Assembly (NCBI GenBank): GCA_016200225.1
Contig: JACQFD010000026.1
Span: 142,077 to 206,076 of the forward strand
Direction: 5' to 3'
Length of the DNA: 64,000 nt
Source of the DNA: Planctomycetota bacterium
GTDB lineage: Bacteria > Planctomycetota > UBA1135 > JACQFD01
Shown here: piece by piece, positions 1 to 7,720 of the stretch
Numbering within the stretch: position 1 is the stretch's first letter
Layout: each line of letters begins with the position of its first letter
Notes under the pieces: model-generated
The model's database searches: none
Seen by the model: the letters and a program-made list of their open reading frames with translations, nothing else
Told to the model about the DNA's origin: nothing
Made by a program: the position numbers and the translations under genes

Positions 1-2
1 GC

Positions 3-401
3 GCGATTTCGTGGCTCACGACGGCGCGCATCGTCCGCGCGCGCTGCCTCGCGATTCGCGAACTGGATTTTGTAACATCCGCGCGCCTTTCGGGCGTTTC
101 GCACGCGCGCATCATCCTAAAACATCTGATACCGCAGACGTCGGGCGCCGTGATCGCGTATGCGACGCTAACGATGCCGCGCGTGATGATGGAGGAAGCG
201 TTCTTATCATTTCTCGGGCTCGGCGTGGCGCCGCCGCGCGCGTCGTGGGGAACGCTGCTGAACGACGGCATGCAATCCTTCCGCGAATATCCGTGGCTCG
301 TGCTCGCGCCCGGGATCGCGCTTGCCGTCACGCTCGCGGCTTTTTATAATATCGGCGACGCGCTGCGCGACGCGTTCGATCCGAGGGAGCGCCCGCGATG
401 A
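3..401 (+). CDS. ABC transporter permease, DppC/OppC type (C-terminal part; 5' end lies outside window)
   Basis: Frame open from window start (AISWLTTARIVRAR...); EEAFLSFLGLGVAPPRASWGTLL is a typical OppC/DppC motif; ends overlapping the next ATPase gene. Confidence 0.88.
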   Translation, partial: AISWLTTARIVRARCLAIRELDFVTSARLSGVSHARIILKHLIPQTSGAVIAYATLTMPRVMMEEAFLSFLGLGVAPPRASWGTLLNDGMQSFREYPWLVLAPGIALAVTLAAFYNIGDALRDAFDPRERPR

Positions 402-1372
402 GCGCAATCTTAACGATCGAACATTTGAATATTGAATATGAAACGGGCGCGTCCTCCGTGAAAGTCGTGCGCGACGTATCCTTACAAATCGAGGAGGGGT
501 CGATCACGGGCGTTGTCGGCGAATCGGGCTCCGGGAAATCCTCGTTGTTCCGCGCCGCGATCGGTCTGCTGCCGCCCTCCGCGCGCGTCGAAGCAAAACA
601 ATTACAATTCAACGGCGTCGATTTAATACAACAACTCCGCCGGAATCCGCGCGCGATCCGCGGCCGCCGCATCGGAATGGTTTTTCAGGACGCGACCGCG
701 TCGCTGAATCCATATTTAAGAATCGGAACGCAACTCGCGGAGTCGGCGGCGGAACATTTGAATATATCAAAAACCGCCGCGCGCGAACGGGCGCTGGACG
801 CGCTCGCCGAAGTCGCGGTTCCGGATCCGCCGGGCGTTCTGCGCCGGTTTCCCCATGAATTGTCCGGAGGCCAGCGCCAGCGCGTCGCGATCGCGATCGC
901 TTTGATCGCGAATCCGGAATTGCTCGTCGCCGACGAGCCTACGACGGCGCTCGATCCGATATTACAGTTACAAATTATACAATTATTGAAAAGCCTGCGC
1001 GCGCGCCGCGGGCTTTCGATCGTATTGATATCGCACGATCTCGGCCTGGTCGCGGCGTGCGCCGACCGCGTCGCCGTGCTCTACGCCGGACGCGTCGTCG
1101 AGGAGGCGGATGCGCGGGCCATCTTTACAAATCCGAGACATCCGTACACCCGGGCATTGTTAACTTCTATCGCTCCGTTGCGGGGCGAACGCCCGCGCCG
1201 CCTATGCGCCATCGACGGCCACCCTCCGTCGCCCGCTTCCGTCGACGCCGGCTGCGCGTTCGCGCCCCGCTGCTCTAACGCTACCGATGAGTGCTCTTTA
1301 CAAATACCGGTCGTCGAATCGTCCGGCGGGCGCCGGCACGCGTGCCTGCATCCGATCGGAGACCGTCCGTGA
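398..1372 (+). CDS. Oligopeptide/dipeptide ABC transporter ATP-binding protein (OppD/DppD-like)
   Basis: Walker A GESGSGKSS, signature LSGGQRQRVAIA, Walker B LLVADEPTTALD, C-terminal cysteine-containing oligopeptide region. Confidence 0.92.
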   Translation: MSAILTIEHLNIEYETGASSVKVVRDVSLQIEEGSITGVVGESGSGKSSLFRAAIGLLPPSARVEAKQLQFNGVDLIQQLRRNPRAIRGRRIGMVFQDATASLNPYLRIGTQLAESAAEHLNISKTAARERALDALAEVAVPDPPGVLRRFPHELSGGQRQRVAIAIALIANPELLVADEPTTALDPILQLQIIQLLKSLRARRGLSIVLISHDLGLVAACADRVAVLYAGRVVEEADARAIFTNPRHPYTRALLTSIAPLRGERPRRLCAIDGHPPSPASVDAGCAFAPRCSNATDECSLQIPVVESSGGRRHACLHPIGDRP

Positions 1373-2136
1373 ACGCGACACTTCTCGAAGTCGACTCGCT
1401 GCGCGTCATTTATAAACAAAAAGGCGGCGGTATCCTCGAAGCCGTGGGCGGCATCGGTTTCAATATACAAAACGGCGGTTCGCTCGCGTTGATCGGCGAG
1501 TCCGGGTGCGGCAAAACCACGACCGCGCGCGCCGTCGCTCAATTGTTAAAACCGACGGCCGGAATTGTGCGATTTCAGGGCGTCGACCTCGCCGCGCTCG
1601 CGGGCGAGAACCTACAATACGCGCGCCGCGGAATGCAAATGATCTTCCAGGATCCCGACGGATCCCTCGATCCGCGATGGACGGTCGCGGAATCGATCGC
1701 CGAGCCGGTTTTTCATTTAAACAAAAAAGCGAGGGCGGCGCTCGCGGAGCAATTGTTAATATCCGTGGGACTCGACGCGGAATTCGCGTCGCGGCGGCCG
1801 CACGCATTGTCGGGCGGCCAGAAACAACGCGTCGCCATCGCGCGCGCGCTGGCATCGAATCCGCGACTGCTCATTCTCGACGAGCCGACCTCCGCGCTCG
1901 ACGTCTCCGTGCGCGCGCAAATTGTAAATTTACTTTGCGACCTCCGCGAGAGCCGCGGAATGGCATTCTTACTGATCACGCACGATCTCGCGGTCGCGCG
2001 GGTGCTCGCGGATGAAATCGCCGTCATGCGCGCCGGCCGGATTATTGAATTCGGTCCTTCCGAGGAAATCTTACAAAACGCCCGCGATCCCCACACCCGA
2101 TCGCTCGTGTCGGCGTCGGAATTTCACTTACAATAA
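1369..2136 (+). CDS. Oligopeptide/dipeptide ABC transporter ATP-binding protein (OppF/DppF-like)
   Basis: GTG start at 1369 overlaps the stop of the upstream gene (GTGA); Walker A GESGCGKTT, LSGGQKQRVAIARAL, LLILDEPTSALD. Confidence 0.9.
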   Translation: MNATLLEVDSLRVIYKQKGGGILEAVGGIGFNIQNGGSLALIGESGCGKTTTARAVAQLLKPTAGIVRFQGVDLAALAGENLQYARRGMQMIFQDPDGSLDPRWTVAESIAEPVFHLNKKARAALAEQLLISVGLDAEFASRRPHALSGGQKQRVAIARALASNPRLLILDEPTSALDVSVRAQIVNLLCDLRESRGMAFLLITHDLAVARVLADEIAVMRAGRIIEFGPSEEILQNARDPHTRSLVSASEFHLQ

Positions 2137-2155
2137 CAATTCCGAGTTTTCCCCG

Positions 2156-3136
2156 CTATCGATGCATCCATTTTCCGATCGCATGAAAAGGCGCGGAAAA
2201 GGCATGCAGAATTCCCGTCGAACCGCCGAACCACGCGCGCGAGTCGCCGGCCGCGGCGAGTTTCGCCATCTCCGCGTCCCATTGTATACAATCGGCGATC
2301 ACGGGCGCCTCGATGCCGCGCGCCCGGTCGATCAATCTAAAGACTCCGGGAGGAACGGCGGCATTGGCGGAGACGGCCCGCTCGTCGGCGCCCCCGGGAG
2401 GCCGGCCGGCGAGCATTGTAAATATACAATTTCCAAGATTGCAGACCGCGCTGGGTTGCAACAGTTTGGTCGGCGGCGGATCGGCGTAATCGGCGGCGAC
2501 AAATCGTTCCGCGTCGGAATTATAAAATATAGCGTTCATCGAAATTCCGTGATGCGCGAATCCGCGCGATTCGAGGTGCGCGAGCGCGGCGCCGAGTTCG
2601 CGCGCGGCGCGGGCCGTCTGTCTCGATGTAAACATTTTGCCCGCGCGTATCCTGTCGCCAATTGTAACATCCGATGGACGCTCCATCACGATGCGCACGA
2701 CGTGGCCGGCAACGTCGCCGGCGCAATCTTCGACTTCGAGGATGCGCGCGAGCGCCGGATGATCGATTTGCTTCAATCTTTGCAAATCCCGAACATAACG
2801 AACCATCGCGCCACGGGATGGAAACGCGGATTTATCGATTCTTCGGACGACGACGTCGCGTTCGCGCAGACGATCTTTACAAATATGCGTGCGAAACGCC
2901 TCGCGCGCCGCGAGTTCGCGAATCTCCTCGAATCGCGTCGTCATCACGCCGACGACCGGCGCCTCGCCGGGCAACGCGATTTCGCCGACTTGGATTTGAT
3001 GCATCACGTGAAGGGCGCGCAGCGCTCGCACTTGTTTCGCCGTAAGCTCGCCGGTGGATTCCATCTGATCCAAATTGATATCGCGACCTTCCGCAAGCGC
3101 TTCCGCGACCTCGGCGAGTTTTTCATCGTTACTCAT
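2156..3136 (-). CDS. Kinase-fold protein with degenerate catalytic motifs (putative pseudokinase)
   Basis: Kinase-like layout but HRD region reads FAHHGISMNAIF and DFG region AADYADPP; directly downstream of a sigma factor gene. Confidence 0.55.
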   Translation of the reverse strand: MSNDEKLAEVAEALAEGRDINLDQMESTGELTAKQVRALRALHVMHQIQVGEIALPGEAPVVGVMTTRFEEIRELAAREAFRTHICKDRLRERDVVVRRIDKSAFPSRGAMVRYVRDLQRLKQIDHPALARILEVEDCAGDVAGHVVRIVMERPSDVTIGDRIRAGKMFTSRQTARAARELGAALAHLESRGFAHHGISMNAIFYNSDAERFVAADYADPPPTKLLQPSAVCNLGNCIFTMLAGRPPGGADERAVSANAAVPPGVFRLIDRARGIEAPVIADCIQWDAEMAKLAAAGDSRAWFGGSTGILHAFSAPFHAIGKWMHR

Positions 3137-3145
3137 CGCGATCGC

Positions 3146-3799
3146 TCATCTCGAATTTTTGTTACGAGCATCCTTGGAATCGTCGCGCCCCATTTCGATG
3201 GCGACTTTCGCGCGGACGCGGGCGATGCACATGCGCGCGGCATCGGCCGAGGGGAAACCGCACTCTTCCGCAATATTCGCATGCGACATTCCGACTTCGT
3301 GGAATAGTAAGAACGCATTCCGCTGATCCTCCGGAACCGTTTCGAGCGCGCGTTCATATTGTAACATTTGCTCAAGCTCGATCATGGACGCGATCGGAGG
3401 CTCTCCGGCCGCCGCGGGAGCGAGGCCGCTCTCCTCGGAGAGTTCCAACATCTTTTTTTCGCCCGCGCGCTGGTTTTTTTTAATAATATAATTACGCGCG
3501 CTGGTTCGTAAATAAAACCAGAACGATCCGAGTCCGCGGTACTGAAATCGCCCCGACATGACGGCCGAATACGCGGCGATGAGCACGTCTTGCGTTCCAT
3601 CCTGCGTGTCGTGGACGCGATGCGCCGCGGGCGAAAGACGCGCGTGCATGAATCGTTCGAGCGGTTTTTTGTAACGATTGATGAGATCGTTCATGGCCTC
3701 GCGATCACCCGCGCGCGCCTGCTGAACCATGTAGGCGGTCTCGCCGAGGTCGTTCGCCGGTTCGGGATTGGGATCGAGCGGATCTGGATCTTTTGTCAT
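3146..3799 (-). CDS. RNA polymerase sigma factor, sigma-70/ECF family
   Basis: MTKDPDPL...ARAGDREAMNDLINRYKKPLERFMHARLS...DTQDGTQDVLIAAYSA... region 2 and ETVPEDQRNAFLLFHEVGMSHANIAEECGFPSADAARMCIARVRAK region 4 layout; ATG at 3799 chosen over upstream ORF extension. Confidence 0.82.
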   Translation of the reverse strand: MTKDPDPLDPNPEPANDLGETAYMVQQARAGDREAMNDLINRYKKPLERFMHARLSPAAHRVHDTQDGTQDVLIAAYSAVMSGRFQYRGLGSFWFYLRTSARNYIIKKNQRAGEKKMLELSEESGLAPAAAGEPPIASMIELEQMLQYERALETVPEDQRNAFLLFHEVGMSHANIAEECGFPSADAARMCIARVRAKVAIEMGRDDSKDARNKNSR

Positions 3800-4144
3800 G
3801 GTTTCATGGCGCGCCGGCGTCCCAATAGAAGCAGGACGGATTCCCAAGTTTAACAGTTTCGTGGGCGTCGCGGTCCCGCACGAATCGTCCGCGCTAAAAC
3901 GCTCCAAAGACAGTTTCGGTCCGATACGTCGGTTGAGGACTGGAATCGTCATGACAGCAACTCCAATCCGCCGCCGACGCCGAACGCACAAAATAAAGAA
4001 TTTCGATGTTCGTCCGGCGCTGCGGTTCCCATTTCTTGGTTGCTTCACCAAGGCAGCCGGTCGCGGCACCGAAATGTGGATGTGGAAATCGCACAGAAGC
4101 AGGCTTGAATAGAGACAGGGAGGAGCGGGAACCGAAACCGCTCG

Positions 4145-4181
4145 CGGCGCGAGGATGCAGAATCCTCGCGCCGTTTTTTTT
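4145..4181 (+). terminator. Intrinsic terminator-like hairpin, 12-bp perfect stem, 5-nt loop, 8 T
   Basis: CGGCGCGAGGAT-GCAGA-ATCCTCGCGCCG followed by TTTTTTTT; no convincing plus-strand CDS upstream. Confidence 0.7.
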
Positions 4182-4222
4182 ATATTTACATTCCCAGAAT
4201 TAAGATTCCGGCCACGAATCTA

Positions 4223-5281
4223 CTATTCCGGCTCGGTCGCGAGTTCGCGCATTTCGCGCAACACGTCGGGCAATTGCGGAACCGACGCGTCTTCGAGCGT
4301 CGGCGCCATGCCGACGCCGGGAACGTGTTTGCCCGCGAGGACGCGCGGCCGCACTCGAAGTTCATAAAAGAACTCGTCGACCGTGCGGCGCAGGAGATGT
4401 TCGCCAAAATTTGTAATTTCCGTATCTTCGTTTACAAATAATACGCGGCCCGTTTTTTTAATCGATTGCGCGATGGCGTCCCAGTCGTAGGGCATCAGCG
4501 TCCGCAGATCGAGGACATCGTAATGAATGCCTTCCTTGACGAGCGCGTCGGCCGCGTCCAAACATAAAGGAAGCGTCCGACCGTAGCTTACAACAGTTGC
4601 ATCGGCGCCGGTGCGGCACAGTTTGGCCTTGCCGATCGGAACTGTAAAATCCGTCAATCCCTCGGGCCACTTCGGTTTCCAGTTTTTTCGGTCGCCGAGC
4701 GGCGCGTCGATCATGTCGCGCAGCGCGCGTTCGTCCTCGGGCTCGCCCGGAATGCGCTCCGCGCATTTGTTGCGAAGCATCGCTTTCGGCTCAAGATACA
4801 AAACGGGGTTCGAATCCTTCAGCGCGGCGATCATCAAACCGTAGGCGTCGACCGCGTTGGAAGGATATACAATTTTCCATCCCGGAATGTGCGTCGCGAT
4901 GGCGTCGAACGAATGTGAATGATAAATCGAACCGTGCACGCCGCTTCCCGTCGTCGTCTTGATCACCATCGGAAAGTTAAATTCGCCCCCCGAACTCCAC
5001 GTGCTGTTCGTCGCTAATTTTAACAAATCGATCGTGTTAAATATATAATCGCAGAATTGTATTTCCGCGACCGGCCGCTGGCCCGCGATCGCGAGTCCGA
5101 TTGCCGCGCCGACGATGCCGCGCTCGTCGAGCGGCGAATTCCACGCGGTTTGCAATCCCTGCGTGCAGGTAAAGACTCCGCCGAGCGGCGGACCCACGTC
5201 TTCGCCGAAAATATCCGTAACACCGAGGTGTTGCTCGCCGTACGCGAGCGCCATGCGAATGGCCTGCGCCATGGTTGCCAT
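4223..5281 (-). CDS. 2-oxoacid dehydrogenase E1 component, beta subunit (pyruvate/branched-chain type)
   Basis: MATMAQAIRMALAYGEQHLGVTDIFGEDVGPPLGGVFTCTQGLQ...DERGIVGAAIGLAIAGQRPVAEIQFCDYIF, typical transketolase-like beta subunit. Confidence 0.93.
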   Translation of the reverse strand: MATMAQAIRMALAYGEQHLGVTDIFGEDVGPPLGGVFTCTQGLQTAWNSPLDERGIVGAAIGLAIAGQRPVAEIQFCDYIFNTIDLLKLATNSTWSSGGEFNFPMVIKTTTGSGVHGSIYHSHSFDAIATHIPGWKIVYPSNAVDAYGLMIAALKDSNPVLYLEPKAMLRNKCAERIPGEPEDERALRDMIDAPLGDRKNWKPKWPEGLTDFTVPIGKAKLCRTGADATVVSYGRTLPLCLDAADALVKEGIHYDVLDLRTLMPYDWDAIAQSIKKTGRVLFVNEDTEITNFGEHLLRRTVDEFFYELRVRPRVLAGKHVPGVGMAPTLEDASVPQLPDVLREMRELATEPE

Positions 5282-5283
5282 GA

Positions 5284-6438
5284 TCAGCGCCCCCCCTTAT
5301 TGTTTGAATCGCCCGGCTGCGACTTCGAACCCGGATCATAATATTGATCCTTCGGTTCCGCGAAAATATAACGATAAATATCCTCGCCCGGAGGAAACGG
5401 TTCGGATTTAACAATTTCGTAGGCCTGCGCCATTTCTTCGCGGCGCTTTTCCCACACGCGATCGAGTTCTTTGCGCGTGGCGAGTTCCTGATGCAGCAAT
5501 TTTTCTTCAAATCGAAGAATACAATCTTCTTCTTCGACGCGGTTCGCGCCGCTCGACGACGAGTGTCCGTTCAAGCGCGACACGCTCGCTTCAATAAAAA
5601 ACGGTTTGCGTTCGGATCGTACATATTCCATTCCTTCGGCGATCGCTTTCCAACTGGAGTAAACGTCGTTGCCGTCGATCGACCGCGACGGAATGCCGAA
5701 CGCCTTCGCCCGCTCAACGATCGGCGTGCCGTGCTGCGTGCACGAACCCGTCGAAATTGCATATTTATTATTCGCCGTAACCATCAATATGGGCAATTCG
5801 TTGCCCGGCCGCGTCGACCACACGAGACACGTCGCAAAGTCGCCTTCGTGCGTGCCGCCGTCGCCGCCGTTCACAATTGTAATACCCGTTCCGCCGTGTC
5901 TGCGTTGCGCGATGCCCGTGCCGATCGCGATCGAAAATTGTGTTTCAATCGTCGGCGCCATCGGCGCGACGTTCCATTTGCGAATCGCGAAATGATTGAC
6001 AAAATTTCGTCCCCGCGAAAACGGATCCGTAGCTTTCGCGCCCATTTGCCGCAATATATCAATTGGCTGGGCTCCCATCGCGAGAACGATCGGCGAACTC
6101 CGATAATGTAAATGTAAATAATCGTTGTCGAGACCCTGTCCTTTCCGCACCTGCAAACCGAGCGGCGCGCTCAACGCCTCTTCACCCGGCGCCCCGATCC
6201 AAAACCATCCGTCGCCCGAACGAACCATGCGAATGGCTTGTTCCTCAACCGTTCGCGTCGTGACCATCAGATCGTGGATGCGCAACTGGAGCTGTGGCGT
6301 CCAGTCGGGCATGCCGTTTTGAGTCGTGCGGTTCTTTCGTTCATCCACGGGCGCGGCTCCTGAATTTGAATTGCCGGAGGAATTGGTTGGAACCGTTCCG
6401 CGAGGAGAAGCTCCTGGCTGTTTTGAAGTCGTACTCAA
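5284..6438 (-). CDS. 2-oxoacid dehydrogenase E1 component, alpha subunit
   Basis: IVNGGDGGTHEGDFATCLVWSTRPGNELPILMVTANNKYAIST, E1 alpha thiamine-diphosphate region; adjacent to beta subunit. Confidence 0.92.
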   Translation of the reverse strand: MSTTSKQPGASPRGTVPTNSSGNSNSGAAPVDERKNRTTQNGMPDWTPQLQLRIHDLMVTTRTVEEQAIRMVRSGDGWFWIGAPGEEALSAPLGLQVRKGQGLDNDYLHLHYRSSPIVLAMGAQPIDILRQMGAKATDPFSRGRNFVNHFAIRKWNVAPMAPTIETQFSIAIGTGIAQRRHGGTGITIVNGGDGGTHEGDFATCLVWSTRPGNELPILMVTANNKYAISTGSCTQHGTPIVERAKAFGIPSRSIDGNDVYSSWKAIAEGMEYVRSERKPFFIEASVSRLNGHSSSSGANRVEEEDCILRFEEKLLHQELATRKELDRVWEKRREEMAQAYEIVKSEPFPPGEDIYRYIFAEPKDQYYDPGSKSQPGDSNNKGGR

Positions 6439-6685
6439 ATCTCTGCAGGGTTAATGGTTCAGGAAATTGTATGAATCGTCGATTCAACAAATCGCCGTCG
6501 GAAACGGTCGTCAAAAACGGCCCGAATCCTTAAATTCAAAGGCGACCGGCGAGTTAATGGGTTTCTCTCGCCGGGTAACGCCAATAGTACCGAATGCGGA
6601 GTGCATTTCGATCCGTCAAGTTCACCCTCCAAGAGGGGGTGCAAGGGATCGATCATGAACTGGACGCTTGAGGATGATTCGCGGT

Positions 6686-7081
6686 TCACCGTTGGGGAGG
6701 TTTCGAACGCGCGACCACGTCAATTTCAACCAAAGCGCCGCGCGGAAGTTTCGCGGCTTGAATTGTGGATCGCGCGGGCGGGTGATTCGAAAATACTTTT
6801 CCGTAAACTTCATTCATCGAGGAAAAATCATTTAGATCCGCGAGATAAACGGTTGCCTTAACTACATCTTCAAATGTGCAACCGGCCTCTGCGAGAACGC
6901 CGCGCAAATTCAACAATACTCGTTCAGTTTGAGCGCGCGTGTCGCCCCCGACGAGTTGCCCGGTTTCGGGATCGAGCGCGATCTGACCGGAACAATATAT
7001 CCATCCGTCGATCATGACCGCCTGTGAGTAAGGTCCGATGGCTTTCGGAGCCGCGGAAGTGGAAATGATATTTTTTTGCAT
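6686..7081 (-). CDS. ridA: RidA family protein (reactive intermediate/imine deaminase)
   Basis: MQKNIISTSAAPKAIGPYSQAVMIDGWIYCSGQIALDPETGQLVGGD...ATVYLADLNDFSSMNEVYGKVFSNHPPARSTIQAAKLPRGALVEIDVVA; ATG at 7081, alternative TTG at 7174. Confidence 0.93.
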   Translation of the reverse strand: MQKNIISTSAAPKAIGPYSQAVMIDGWIYCSGQIALDPETGQLVGGDTRAQTERVLLNLRGVLAEAGCTFEDVVKATVYLADLNDFSSMNEVYGKVFSNHPPARSTIQAAKLPRGALVEIDVVARSKPPQR

Positions 7082-7170
7082 CGTTGAACTAGAGAAATAA
7101 CGGCTTTCTTGCGCAATGCAACCGATTGTTGCAAACGGAAGGAATGCGATGATCGCGGGGATTGGTAGTT

Positions 7171-7662
7171 TCAAGACCGGAGACCGTACTTCAAACGCAT
7201 GCGCGACTCGATCTCGGGGGGGAGGAATCGTGACACGTCGCCTCCGCCCTGCAGCACTTCCTTGATAAGGCGGCTCGATGTGAATGAGTATTGTTCGCTC
7301 GGCATCACAAATACGGTTTCCACGCCCGGGGCCAACGATCGGTTCGTGAGGGCCATTTGATATTCGAATTCAAAATCCGAGACCGTTCGCAATCCGCGGA
7401 GAATCACGTTGAATCCGTTCTTCAGACAATATTCGACGACGAGACCGCGAAAATTAGTTACATGGACTCTGGCATCGCCGCGGAATTGATATTTTAACAT
7501 TTCGACCCGCTCTTCCGAAGTGAAAACGGGAGACTTCGTCTGGTTTTCGACGACCGCTACAGTAATTTCACCGAAAAGGGCGGAGCCGCGGCGGATGAGG
7601 TCGAGGTGACCGTATGTAAGGGGGTCAAAACTGCCCGGATAGAGTGCGCGCGAAACCGACAT
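7171..7662 (-). CDS. coaD: Phosphopantetheine adenylyltransferase
   Basis: SRALYPGSFDPLTYGHLDLIRRG...VILRGLRTVSDFEFEYQMALTNRSLAPGVETVFVMPSEQYSFTSSRLIKEV. Confidence 0.96.
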   Translation of the reverse strand: MSVSRALYPGSFDPLTYGHLDLIRRGSALFGEITVAVVENQTKSPVFTSEERVEMLKYQFRGDARVHVTNFRGLVVEYCLKNGFNVILRGLRTVSDFEFEYQMALTNRSLAPGVETVFVMPSEQYSFTSSRLIKEVLQGGGDVSRFLPPEIESRMRLKYGLRS

Positions 7663-7720
7663 GGTTCGATTTTAATATATTTGAAGGATTTTTCGCGCCC
7701 ACTTTTCCGATTTTCGCGCG

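Noticed and set aside
880-905. HIP1-like GCGATCGC clusters
   Set aside because: GATC/CGATCG words are expected at high frequency in this GC-rich coding sequence; no clear excess judged by eye
2012-3307. 431-aa plus-strand ORF
   Set aside because: Antisense shadow of the kinase-like gene; Arg/His-rich composition with no recognisable motif
4806-4824. GGGGTTCGAATCCTT, resembling a tRNA T-arm
   Set aside because: Lies inside the E1 beta coding frame and no acceptor, D or anticodon arms can be built around it
5344-6111. 255-aa plus-strand ORF opposite E1 alpha
   Set aside because: Shadow ORF of a strongly supported CDS; Arg/Phe-rich
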